Assembly: GCA_907165135.1 (NCBI GenBank) | Contig: OU015569.1 | Coordinates: forward strand, 11,036,501 to 11,100,500 | Length of the DNA: 64,000 nt | Direction: 5' to 3' | Origin: Oikopleura dioica | Lineage: Eukaryota; Chordata; Appendicularia; Copelata; Oikopleuridae | Shown here: positions 23,001 through 33,140 of the stretch, in pieces | Position numbering within the stretch: the first letter of the stretch is position 1 | Layout of the letters: each line of letters begins with the position of its first letter | Made by a program: the position numbers and the translations under genes | The notes under the pieces: model-generated | Seen by the model: the letters and a program-made list of their open reading frames with translations, nothing else | What the model was told of the DNA's origin: nothing | Databases searched by the model: none

Positions 23001-25627
23001 TCCGAGCAAATGCCCGGCCAGGCCCCGCTACCTGGCCAAAGAGCCGGCCCGAACCGTCAACGATCGCCAAATTTGCCCCCTCCGATGCACGTCGCGCGCA
23101 ACAGATCTTCCTACACAATTGCTGATGAGCCAAGGGTTACACGAATATTTAAATAACAAATGAACAGGCTTGAAACTGTATCGAACTGTGTAGTAACCCG
23201 GTCCTAAGTTCTCAAATTTGAATATGGGCCTGAGTCACTATCCCGACCGGCGAATTCGTTCAGCTGACTTTGAATCTGAAAATGACGAGTGGCTTAGGCA
23301 CACGATCGACAGACACATTTCTAGAGCCAGTGGGAATCTTCCTGACGCGCAAAAAGAAAGCTGGAATAGAAGCTTAGGTATATAGTTATTAATCAGATTT
23401 GACACTGGTTATTATATTTTTATAGATCGGCGACGGGCGCACTCGATGCCACGAAAGGCTCACATGAACCAGGGCGTCGGTCTATTAGGTATTCCAGCAA
23501 TGCATTTTTTCGATTCTATGCGCCATTTCAGACGCGTATCCTGACCACATCCCCCGATCGCGAACGCAGCAGCGCGGCCCTACATCGCGGCCGTTTATGG
23601 GTGCCCCTCCGATGTACGACTACGAGCTTGATCCTCGCGAGCAGCCTTCCTATCTCAAGGGTATTTTACCTAAACAGAAATAGTCGATTCTGTCAATCAG
23701 TGAATGTTGAAAGTTTCAACTTAACCGCGTGGGACGAATCCCCGCGTATGAGCGCGGGACGAACCGTACATTCGAATGTCATTTAAGCAAAAACTCGAAT
23801 AACTCATGAACCGCTCGTCCGATATTCCTCAAATTTTCAGATAGTACTAATCTTTATGTCGTCTTTCATATCCTGATGTCAGAATTCATATTTTGGTTTC
23901 GTCAGAAATACTTATTTTAAAGTAAGTATGAGAGTGAGAAATTTTAATTCTCATCGTCTGTGCTCTTTTCACTCGGAAGAAGTTGCAGTTTATGAGATTT
24001 CATCAGAAATATAGATTAAACTTGCCTAAATAGCTCAAACAAACAAATTGGTTCGTTTTTACAGTAAAAATCTCAGCGGGCGCTCGAGTAGGCCAGACTT
24101 AATCCCGTGTCAGGTGCAACTGAGCCGTGATAAAATTTCCACATTTGCACAAGTTACTGAGAAGGCATGAATCAACCCACATTTAAAATTTCAAAGTTAT
24201 CGGATTTATAGTTTGGGAATACCGAGCCCCTAAAGTCTTAAATGACATTGGAATGTACGATTCGTCCCACGCGGTTAAAACTAGTAATAATAGTAGCATT
24301 TATCCAACTGTGCTTTTTCTTCCTTAGTGCGTCATTTCCCACGCAACGACGCCCTTTGCTTATTCTTGTTTTTTAGTCAAGAACAAAATTATGGCTTTCA
24401 GTGAAGCGCCAATAAATTTTTTTTTGGAGTCTCATATTAAGAATTTAGATATTGGCTCATCGTAATCTATATCCCGAATACCGAGCAACTCTTTAGATCA
24501 ACCAAACGTTTTCGAACGCCTGCGTACTTCTGAGCAGTACTCAGACTACATCCTTTCCGACTCGGAGCCCTCACTTTCTTCCATGTCTTCGTGGGGCCGG
24601 CGGAGTCCATCCAGCTCCAAGAGACGCACTCACGCCCACCACAGCAGCAGCAATCGCCACTCAAATTCCTTTTCCATGCATGATATTTCCAATTCATATA
24701 ACCAGGTAATTTCCAACTGTATTCCTTGATTGCATTCGATTTCAGTTCCCATCGTATCACCAGCCCCGCGGCCGAAGTCCGACCGAGAAGACGCACCACC
24801 GATCGCGCAAAAAGGAGCTCAACCCGCAGGAAAAACTCCGCCGCCAAAATAAACCTCGACTGTTTGTCGCGCTTTACGATTATGACCCTTTATCCCAATC
24901 GCCAAATGATGATGCGGTTGAGGTAAGCGAACATTAAATCATTCCTGTCACTGAGCTTTTTTAGGTTGAATTGAGCTTCCGTGTTGGGCAATTGATAAAA
25001 ATATTTGGAGAAAAGGATGAAGATGGATTTTTCAAGGTACCTTCCTCTATTTACTGTTTTTTTTATTCAATTTAGGGAGCAACGCGGGATGGCCACAGAG
25101 GGCTAGTGCCATGCAACCACATTGCCGAAGTAGATGTGCCAAATTCATCAACGATGGAATCGCTTTACGAAAAAGGATTTTTAAACTCGGACTCGGAGAA
25201 GATCTCCACTCGCCAATCGAAGCCGAAATTCAAAGCGCCTCGTGGTCAGAGCCAGGGCAGAAATAAACAAGTCAGTGGCTCGCCTCTTTCCGAGCGCAAC
25301 AAGAAAATGTAAGTACAATGGATGAATATCAAATGTTGAAAAGTCGATCTTAGGAATCAGGGCAAGAAGGGAAACAACGGCGTGGGGGACATTTACGTAG
25401 CAGTTTATGATTACAATCCATCTCTGACAAGTCCGAACGTTGACACGCGCGACGAAGAGCTCAAGTTGCAAAAAGGGGATGTCGTTCGCGTGCTGGGCCC
25501 GCTCGATTACGACGGCTTCTTCTATGCCGAGGTCAACGGGCGCCGCGGCTTCGTCCCTTCCAATTTTCTCCAGCTCCAGAACAAGCCCAAATCAGAAGCG
25601 AAAATGAACAAATCTGAGAAAAAATAA
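20028..25627 (+). CDS. RIM-binding protein (three SH3 and three fibronectin III domains)
   Basis: At least 19 exons. Resolved: 20028-20163, 20257-20325, 20873-21138, 21186-21291, 21363-21495, 21537-21671, 21888-21974, 22025-22207, 22259-22649, 23209-23377, 23426-23488, 23532-23660, 24497-24705, 24746-24922, 24965-25036, 25076-25308 and 25354-25627. The linker between 22650 and 23135 has one or two exons whose borders are not settled. Domain order: SH3-1 (ARYDYNPYDGPNN...ADQDGFYFGETTDGRRGLVP), three FN3 modules (DKKLQHSLLISWVAP; RLEAVNSSSCVMSWLPV; RWLPVTLTGTSNGTPIRGY), a Pro/Arg/Ser-rich linker, SH3-2 (LFVALYDYDPLSQSPNDDAV) and SH3-3 (VAVYDYNPSLTSPNVDTRDE...RGFVPSNFL). This is the RIM-BP plan; the protein links RIM and voltage-gated calcium channels at presynaptic active zones. 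Length is about 1,050 residues. Intron 1 (20164-20256) is GA-AG with GGGGCAATTT inverted at its ends. Confidence 0.93.
23725..24274. mobile_element. piggyBac-like non-autonomous element in a RIM-BP intron
   Basis: It is flanked on both sides by TTAA (23721-23724 and 24275-24278), the piggyBac target duplication. The left terminus CCGCGTGGGACGAATC is exactly repeated in inverted orientation at the right terminus, and the inverted similarity continues through CGTACATTCGAATGTCATTT and its partner. The left arm has an extra 25 bp that duplicates a GCGGGACGAA motif. The element is 550 bp with no transposase ORF. It lies in the GT-AG intron 23661-24496. Confidence 0.75.
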
Positions 25628-25674
25628 ATTATTCATCCCTCTTCTTTTCTTTCTTCAGTTTTATTTTTGTAGAA

Positions 25675-26877
25675 TTATTCAAGATCGTCAAGGGGTTTAA
25701 AGTACAGAAGCTTTGTGAGTTGTGACTGTATTTGCGGCATTTCCTTCTTTTTGTCTGATTGCACATTGGAAGTTATCGAGACAAAGTCTTGTGCGACTGA
25801 AGCATTCACTCGTATCAGCGTTTGATGAAATTCTAAGAAATTTATACGAAAATTCTCCGTTGCAAGATTATACCTTCAGAATAGGTCCATCTGAGGCAAT
25901 CGCAAAGTGTAGAAATGAACCAGCTTCCTTTTGTAGGACTTCTCCATGAAAGATGACCCTCTAGAATTCTGGTTAATCAAAATTGAAGACTGTGAGCACC
26001 TGTTGTAGCGTAATGCACTAGAACATCGGCATCAATCGGCCAAGTTCTTGGAGTACGAAAGGGCTTGGGCTCCTCCTCGACATGTTGAATTTGAGCTCCA
26101 GCTCGACCCCTCCAGCCCTCCATGTAGTCATGTCCTCGGCAAGCTTGGACAAAGAACAGCTACAGTAAAGGATGAAAAGAATGAGGAAAAATTGAAGATT
26201 TACTTTTGGTTTGCCAACAAGGGTTCTGTTTTTTCGAATTGGATTGACGAACCCACGAATATTCATGCTGCCGCTTTTCCGCCCTCAGAAAAAATATCAT
26301 TCAATTGAATAAAAAATTAATGAAATTCTGAGAACAGTTCCTGTGGCAGAAAATCTCTCCATTGGCTTCTCCATGCGCTAGAATGGCACACCCGAACATT
26401 TGGTACTCTTCCATGTCTCCCTACTCAAAATCGAATTGAACTAATATTTTAAAAAATGATGTAACCTCGCCATATCTTTTGAGTTTGATGACGGTTTCTC
26501 TCATTGTCAAATCGTCATATACTTTGACCAGAAATCCCAACTCCGTCATGATTTGCTTCAATCTCTGGACATCCCGTTCGCTTCCTCGTCTTGGCTTTCT
26601 GAAGTCATAAAATTGTATGAAATATGGCTTTTCCGAGTTCGTACCCGTAATATTTGCTTTTTTCCGAATAGTGCTGATAATTGAAAATGACGAAATAGCC
26701 TCGTTTAGTAAACTTGTTGCTGTAGCTCAACTCGGAAAGATTAATTTCGATGTCTGGGTAAGTTTCAACAGCTGTAGCGTCCGACTCGTCGAGGCTGGAC
26801 TTCTCCAGCCCCTTGTAATCATCAGGTAAGCTGTGTTCAGTCACCGAACGCGGCTCAAAGTAATCTGCATCTATCAT
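25675..26877 (-). CDS. Executioner-type caspase
   Basis: Seven exons: 26645-26877, 26466-26598, 26341-26420, 26204-26273, 26000-26159, 25874-25960 and 25675-25832; 306 residues. After a short prodomain come the large-subunit start KRGYFVIFNYQHY, RGSERDVQRLKQIMTELGF, the catalytic His in ILAHGEANG (about residue 138) and the catalytic Cys in LFFVQACRG (about residue 179). The small subunit has HYATTEGHLSWRSPTKGSWF and ends TKLLYFKPLDDLE. This is a cysteine-aspartate protease of the caspase-3/6/7 type; no CARD or death-effector domain is present. Intron 26274-26340 is GA-AG with CTCAGAA inverted near its ends. The 3' end faces that of RIM-BP with 47 bp between stop codons; the reverse-strand AAATAAAA near 25660 is a likely poly(A) signal. 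Confidence 0.93.
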
Positions 26878-27322
26878 TATTATTTTTTCTCTTTGACGTA
26901 GCTTTATCCCGCTTGACTTAAATTTAACTGCTCAGGAAACGCGTGACTCACACACATTTACACGGAGAACTGTATCAGCAAGAACTTGCTGTAATTTGCT
27001 TGTGGGGTTTAAATAAAGCTCAAAACAAGCCACAGAATTGTATTGATTCGACGTGCGGTTTTAAAAGGGGTCTCGGGGAAGAAATAAAGATGGACGACTT
27101 TTCGAACTTTTGGGTCGAAATGAGAGTCGATACGTACAGTCAGTCGGTTTTTCTGTAAAGAGAAAAATGATCTTTTCATTTTGTGGCCCTTGTAAGATGT
27201 GCGTTGCGGGAGTTGAAGAATGGTAAGAAATTGAATGAAGAATTTTTAATATTTTTCGAAGCACAATAATTTTGACCGAGTGCAGTATAATTTGCTGCCG
27301 CAAGAAAAACTCATCAGTGATC
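26878..27322. promoter_or_regulatory. Shared upstream region of divergent caspase and acidic-protein genes
   Basis: 445 bp between two start codons on opposite strands. Both promoters should lie here. There is an ACACACATTTACACGG stretch but no recognised core promoter element. Confidence 0.4.
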
Positions 27323-27796
27323 ATGAGCGCACCAATTCGTCGGCTTGGAAGACTGGATCTTCGATCCAAACAGTCGGACATGGAAGAAGATCACCGTCGA
27401 CAAGCGCTGCTCTTTGCGCATTATTCTACTGACGAAACAGCTAGGTTACAATTTATGGCGGAGACCTACAGAATGAGGTAGATTCTTTCTGATTAAAAAT
27501 ACGACGACTTTTGAAGAATGGAGCAAGGATTGATTCACACAGAATCTTTCGATGAAATTAGCTCGGATTTGGAGGCGGCGCTGGAAGAGGATCTCGACGA
27601 GCTCGATGACGACCAAGAAGAAGACAACGAAATGGATGATGCGGACGAGGCCGAGCTACTTGGGATAAAACAAATGCGTTAGATATTTCTGCAATGAATG
27701 AGATTAACTCGGTAAAAGGCTGACAATGTCGACGTTGGGGACATGGATGATGATGGTGGTGATGCTAACGATGCGGGAGATGACTTTGCTGACTGA
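27323..27796 (+). CDS. Small acidic protein of unknown function
   Basis: Exons 27323-27477, 27517-27646 and 27719-27796 (120 residues). The start MSAPIRRLGRLDLRSKQSDM is followed by a probably helical part (HRRQALLFAHYSTDETARLQ) and a long acidic tail (LEEDLDELDDDQEEDNEMDD, then DMDDDGGDANDAGDD). Intron 27647-27718 is called GA-AG because it keeps the acidic frame and because CCGAGCTA near its 5' end recurs inverted as CCGAGTTA. The alternative is reading on to TAG at about 27678 after IKQMR. The acidic composition suggests a nuclear, chaperone-like or complex-subunit role, but no family is recognised. Confidence 0.6.
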
Positions 27797-28279
27797 GCAA
27801 CCTTGTTTTGGAGTAAAAATCGAAATCGCAAATTGCAAAAAATAAAGTGAATTCAATGTTTTTCTGTTTTTAAATTTATTTAAATTTATATTTTCCGTCA
27901 AAGATTTCAGTACGTCATCACGAAGTTTTGAATTTCATTTTATTGTTTTATATATCTTTGACTCGAGTCTGTCCCTTTTAAAGAGGGCTTCTAAAGAGGG
28001 CAGCAGAGGCACTTAAACGAACCATTGTAAATCTTAATCTTTATCTATCGCTATCTACTTATTCTCGTTTATCTAACTAGAACATCGCTCTGCCGAATGA
28101 ACCAAAGAACAATTTCAGTAAAATTATTGTAAAAAAATTCGAAAAATGTAGCTACAAAATTGTGATCGCGTTTCTCTAATTGCTAGAGGCGGGTCTTTCT
28201 AACTAATTGTAGCGATTGGGGTGTCAATCATCTATCGCTCTCCAATTCAGGATTTTTTGATCTTGACTTCGAAGCTAAA
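27797..28279. other. Intergenic region, no gene seen
   Basis: AT-rich sequence between two plus-strand genes. An AATAAA at about 27841 fits the 3' end of the acidic-protein gene. Nothing else was recognised; the ZP gene promoter should be in the right half. Confidence 0.4.
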
Positions 28280-30051
28280 ATGCTCTTTATTTTTCTGAAG
28301 TTCTTTCTTTTCAAGAGAATTAGCGGAGATCTGGAAGATGTTGACATTGATATTCTCAAATCAGTCACGAGCGGCGTCTACATTGAGTGCAAAATGGACA
28401 AGGTAACTTTATCAAAGCTTTTTTCAATAGAAAATATCAGAAAAGTCCCTTTTTAATTGTGTAGATGTGTGCTTGGATGCCAGAAAAGTGGCTTGCAGAA
28501 AACGGAATTGAAGAAGAAGATGTTCCCTGGTTGGCATTCGCCGAATCTGAAGACGAAGAGTGTCAAGCGAGAGATATCGGAGCGCTAGAAGGTATGCCTG
28601 AAGATGCGCATTACTGGCTCTGGTGTTCGAGAGAAGAGAGTGAAGAGGAAAGAGAGGCGTATGGAGACGAAGAAGGTGGATTGGCGCATTATACTTGCGG
28701 CACGGAAACTTCCATTCATCAGGGCAATGCTGATCCAAATGGACCTGCTTGGTTGGAAGAACCGCACATTAGACACAACAACACGATTTCAACTAGCAAT
28801 CCTTTTCTCATGAAACAGATCTTCCTTCCAGTTGAGTGCGAATGGCCGACAACTTCTGGCGGCGATGAACCGATGGGTTTTCCTTTCGCTAAATCGAATT
28901 CCTACTTCGCAACAAACAACAAGATCGACATGACAGTTGGGATAAGTCTCTATAAAACTGCTGCATTCGACGAATTGTACAGTGAAAAGCCGAAATACCT
29001 CCTTGGTGGATCGAACAAAGACAATGTCTTCCTTGCTATCAAATTGATTTCTGATGTGCCAGATGACGTGGGAATTAATGTAATTCATCTGTGGGCTTCT
29101 CCAGGTACTTAAGAAAAATGTTCAGAGATGTTCACTCTATAAGCAAGAATCAAGAATAAAAAATTTTATTTCAACCATGAGGCACTAAAACAGCATTATG
29201 AGAAGGGTAATGAATCATTACGGATACTAGCGGTGAATCTCGAAATTTTCTTCGTGTCTTCATTTTTTCGTCATTGTAAAGAAATTATCACTTGAAAGTT
29301 TCAAGTTGAAACTCGAAATTTTTCTCGGCTTTTTATCGGTACCCAAAGGAGGGCCGAAAATGTGATATTTAACGATATCCCGTTGTGCGATGGCCACCAT
29401 TTGGTCTATTTCCCAAGAGCGAACCAATATTAGAATATTGGAATGTTGTTAGAAGAATGTGTTAAACAAGCATTTCAGCTGCGAGCTCCAGTCAGGAAAT
29501 CTACTACGCTTGGATATTGCAAGGCTGCCAAACTCACTCCCAGGTTGGTTTTTGATCTCTTTTCATAATTTACCGTTTTTTAGGTTCAATATCTGAGCTC
29601 CCCAGTCGAAAAAGAAGTCCGTATTTCTTTGCCAGTTTTTATGTTCGAAGGTAAGCGTAAAATTTCAAAGCTCGGGTAACAATTGTTTCCAATAGATTCA
29701 AACGAAGTCTACTTCCACACAATCGTTCAAGCCTGCCGCGGAGCTGACTGTTCATCCAGCACGTGTTCATCCCCTTCCGAGCCTTCCTGGACTGATTTCA
29801 ACCTCGACAGGCAAAAGTTCTCGCTTTCAAGAAGTCGAAGGGTAACTCATGGCTTCCTTCTGCAACTTTACTGACTAAATTTTTAGAGTAACGCAGCTCC
29901 AGACTCGTCGCTTCTGACAATTGGGCCAATTTTGATTCAACCTCAGCCGCAAGATTTCAGATCAAGCGGAATCAATCACATTTTCCTTTCATTCGGCTTC
30001 TGTCTTTTCGTATTTTTGGTGATTATCAACTGTCAAATCTTGATCCTATAG
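28280..30051 (+). CDS. Zona pellucida (ZP) domain membrane protein
   Basis: Six exons: 28280-28402, 28465-29104, 29479-29543, 29584-29650, 29696-29841 and 29887-30051; 401 residues. The hydrophobic start MLFIFLKFFLF is a candidate signal peptide. The ZP module is suggested by early SGVYIECKMDKMCAWM and by a ZP-C-like segment: YAWILQGCQT, VQYLSSPVEKEVRISLPVFM, then NEVYFHTIVQACRGADC. A basic RSRR (about residue 346) matches a furin-type cleavage site, where many ZP proteins are cut before polymerising. It is followed by a C-terminal hydrophobic segment (HIFLSFGFCLFVFLVIINCQ) that would anchor the precursor. An acidic insert (SREESEEEREAYGDEEGG) lies between the ZP halves. ZP proteins build egg coats and other extracellular matrices; the role here is unknown. 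Confidence 0.7.
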
Positions 30052-30244
30052 ATTTTTCTATAAAGTATTGATAAAGTATTGATAAATCAATGAAAATATA
30101 ATATAATCCGTTCAAGGTCGTTTCTGCTCTTTCCTCTCCGCCATCTCGTGACAAAAACATCGCGCTTTATCTAAAACAGGCACACACGCGCATTTATTCT
30201 TTGCGCTTTGATAGGAGCTCCAGAAAAATATTGAAATCGAGGAG

Positions 30245-32430
30245 ATGATAGATAAAAATACAATAAAAGATTGGCTACATGATTTGCTTCCTAAGTTGAA
30301 AAGAGAAACAACGAGATCTCAAAAATGCAGATTGATTCTTTCGGTGGAAAGAGAAGTTTTTGGGAATGTTGAAGGTGGACCTGGCTACTGGGATTTTGTT
30401 GTTATGAGTGATGGCCAACTTGCCGATGTGTATAGAAATGAAGAGAGTTATCTGGGACCCTTCTCGAAGATGGGCACTTTTCCAATTACTCCTTTTCAGC
30501 AGCAACTACTTGAGCGGAATCCTCATTTAGTTAATAAAAAAATAAATCGAGAAGAATTGAAAGCTGAACTGGGTAGATGGGATTCATCATGCGGATTTAT
30601 CTCTGGTAAATCTAAAAATATTTCTCATTTGTTTATGATTTACTAGGAGGAGAAGCAGCTATTGGCGAAGAAAATGGAGTTTTCTATCGGATTCAACCGT
30701 TTGATTCAAGTTTATTTACTCCAGAACTACCTTATCAAGATTTGAAATTTGTCATCCACACTGCTGACGGTAAAATTCAGAGTCCTTGTAAAAAAACCTT
30801 GCTTATCATTATATTAAGAGTTCATAAAAGCAACCGATGACAAGAAGAAAAATGATAAATCGATTCCAATTCATCCAAATGTCATCAAGCATTATGCAAA
30901 CATCGAAATTTTCCTGAAAACTGATCGGCTGAACGAAGATTGCTTAGGTTGGATAACATGTTTGGAGGAGGGAGATTCGAATTTGAGGAGCAATCTGCGG
31001 TCAGAGTCACTTTCCATCGATCAAAGAAGAAGCAGTTGGGGTGCGTGCTGGTTTCGAATATCTGTCGAGTGTTGGAATAGCGCATTCCGATCAGAAAATG
31101 GAAAATATTGTTCTTGTTGGATCAGATCTCACCCCAAAATGGATAGATTATGGTCTCGCTTATGACCGAACTGGGCGTGAAAGCTATCGGAAAATGGGTT
31201 ACGCTAGAAAGGGAGGAAAGTTTCGATACAGTCAAACTCTGTATGCTGGATCTGCTGGAACGTGTACAGCATCTCAAATTCTTGGCGGTCCGAAATCAGC
31301 AGAAGAATTGTGGATGAAAATGATTCCTGATAAAGGAAATCTTCGACTTTGTAAAGAACTCTTCTACTTTATATTTTGCGATTGGAAAACTGCCTGGGAT
31401 CTTCTCTTCAGACCGAGAAACAAAAACGAACGAGAATCAATTCTTCCTATAATTGATGCTTGCAATCTATCTTGGCTTCACCGTTCAGCGAATTTCGACT
31501 CAAAAAGCTTAGCGGATGATCAACTTGAATCAGTCTCCTCAATCCTTTCCATTGACAATACCGATCCGGAATTCATTCTTGATGGAAATATCACAAAATC
31601 CATTCAAATGTGCATGCTAAAGCATAAACTCGAAAAGAACTACCGCCAGACCTTCCAGAACGCTACAAGAAATGTTGTCGATCAAAAAGACTCGAATCTA
31701 TGTGTTCCGATTGCCGTCACGTCGTTGCTTCGAACAGCAATTGTGAATTACTCCAATGAATTGACAAATCATCCTCAGTTCAATGTCGTCGTAAAGGATC
31801 AATTCCTCAAAGAAGTGCAGTCTGCATTCAGTTTTGAGCGAATGTTCCATTATATCACGATGAAAATTTATCCACGGAGTTTGGCTGGATTGAATTTGAA
31901 TCCGAATGATGATGAGGTAGAAGTACAGTATTCTGCTTGTGTAGAAGGTATTCTTCAATGTTTGACAATTCCAACATTTGAATATGAATCTGGTTGGTAT
32001 CGGATAGAGCGTATATTCAAGCGCTATATGATGGTGTGTACTGATTTTCTTCTTGGAACCACTTTGGATATTAAGAGAGGTAATCCGAGAATAATGTAGC
32101 TCAAAATGAGATTTTGTAGTTGACTTGCACGAAGATTTTGTTTTCATTCGCCCAGTTACTGTAACTGCTATAATCAAGATTCAAAATGTGATTTTGAAGC
32201 ATCAAATGAACATTGATCGAGTCGAACATGGCGAATTCGTCCTTCAAAATACCCAACCTGACAACAACAACGATGTTGAAATACGCGTTCCACTTTCTCG
32301 CCCTTACTTCTTTGATAATAACGCTAATCGAGGCCTTCCACGACAGTTTATACTCGAAGAAGATATGCAGATCGATACATGGTACATTTATTCTTGCGGC
32401 TACACTATAGAAATAAAAGAAGGTCAATGA
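30245..32430 (+). CDS. Kinase-like protein with a large C-terminal domain of unknown type
   Basis: Five exons: 30245-30605, 30647-30769, 30819-30947, 30988-32079 and 32120-32430, all phase 1 between exons; 671 residues. A protein kinase C-lobe signature is clear: AVGVRAGFEYLSSVGIAHSD at about residue 220, continuing QKMENIVLVG. HRD is replaced by HSD, but the catalytic Asp and Asn remain (SD...EN). WIDYGLA at about residue 258 stands for DFG, followed by AGSAGTCTASQ where the activation segment should end. The glycine loop and VAIK lysine are not recognisable in the N-terminal 200 residues, so ATP binding is uncertain. The C-terminal 300 residues contain DSNLCVPIAVTSLLR (Cys about 443), similar in layout to the nucleophile region of papain-fold proteins, which is only a guess. 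No known full-length family was recognised. Confidence 0.6.
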
Positions 32431-32565
32431 TTGATCCTTCTTATTACTCCAATAATGAAAATCTTTCCGTCTTGTTTGTTATCTTTCTAGTCAGAAAAAA
32501 GCATAGTTCGAAGTTAAAAATTGATCTCTTTATTTTAATAAAATACTGTTTGCATAAATGAACGT

Positions 32566-32790
32566 TTATTTTGGATGGAAATCCAGTGCCTCTTGTATTT
32601 GTAAAGGGATATTTTCTGCAAGAAGGCGAAAAACAAGCGATTTGAGAGTGTCAATCAAACTTGATAGCACTGAATGCCCCTCGCGATAGTACTGAAGTCC
32701 GCGCACGATAGAAGCTCCCACTTGTCGCGATTCTCGGCAGGAGATAGTTTCGTTTTTCTTTCTTTTTTTGCGAATGAAGGACGATAAATC
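32566..32790 (-). CDS. Possible terminal exon of an unidentified minus-strand gene
   Basis: An open frame ending in TAA at 32566 encodes SRQVGASIVRGLQYYREGHS, then VLSSLIDTLKSLVFRLLAEN and a short end. Its codon use is more coding-like than the flanks. There is no ATG at the start of the frame. An AATGAG acceptor-like site near 32791 would make it an internal or last exon. A second open minus-strand stretch at 32922-33140 (IESFDKIFLTTGALPLLLIP) may belong to it, but the two cannot be joined with confidence. Confidence 0.25.
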   Translation of the reverse strand, partial: DLSSFIRKKRKKNETISCRESRQVGASIVRGLQYYREGHSVLSSLIDTLKSLVFRLLAENIPLQIQEALDFHPK

Positions 32791-32903
32791 AATCACTCAT
32801 TTTTAAATTATATTTTGGCCTTGAAAATGCAATCGAAATAGCGATTTTGAAATCATAGAAGAGTGCATTTCTCGAATTCATAAAAAGAGTTTTCTTAATT
32901 CAA

Positions 32904-32919
32904 ACCCTAACCCTAACTT
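32904..32919 (+). repeat. Short interstitial CCCTAA repeat
   Basis: Two and a half copies of CCCTAA, the complement of the animal telomere unit TTAGGG. Similar short runs occur near 48530 and 61512. They are too short to suggest a former telomere. Confidence 0.6.
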
Positions 32920-33140
32920 AGTTAAGAAAGATAATTTTTCTCAGAGTAAGCAAAAGAAGTTGCCCTGGGACCTTCTTTTTTCGCGAGGAATCGGAGAGCT
33001 GGGATTAGCAGCAAAGGCAACGCGCCGGTGGTGAGAAAAATCTTGTCAAAACTTTCTATACGCGGCTTGATGTTTGATTCTAGCTCCAACAATGGCACAC
33101 GCCACGGGTCATTCTCACCCAGGCTTCGTCCCAGCAACAA

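Noticed and set aside
27061-27381. Minus-strand ORF of 106 codons
   Set aside because: Overlaps the first exon of the acidic-protein gene and the shared promoter; no family features.
31698-32177. Minus-strand ORF of 159 codons
   Set aside because: Antisense of the kinase-like gene; low-complexity translation without family features.
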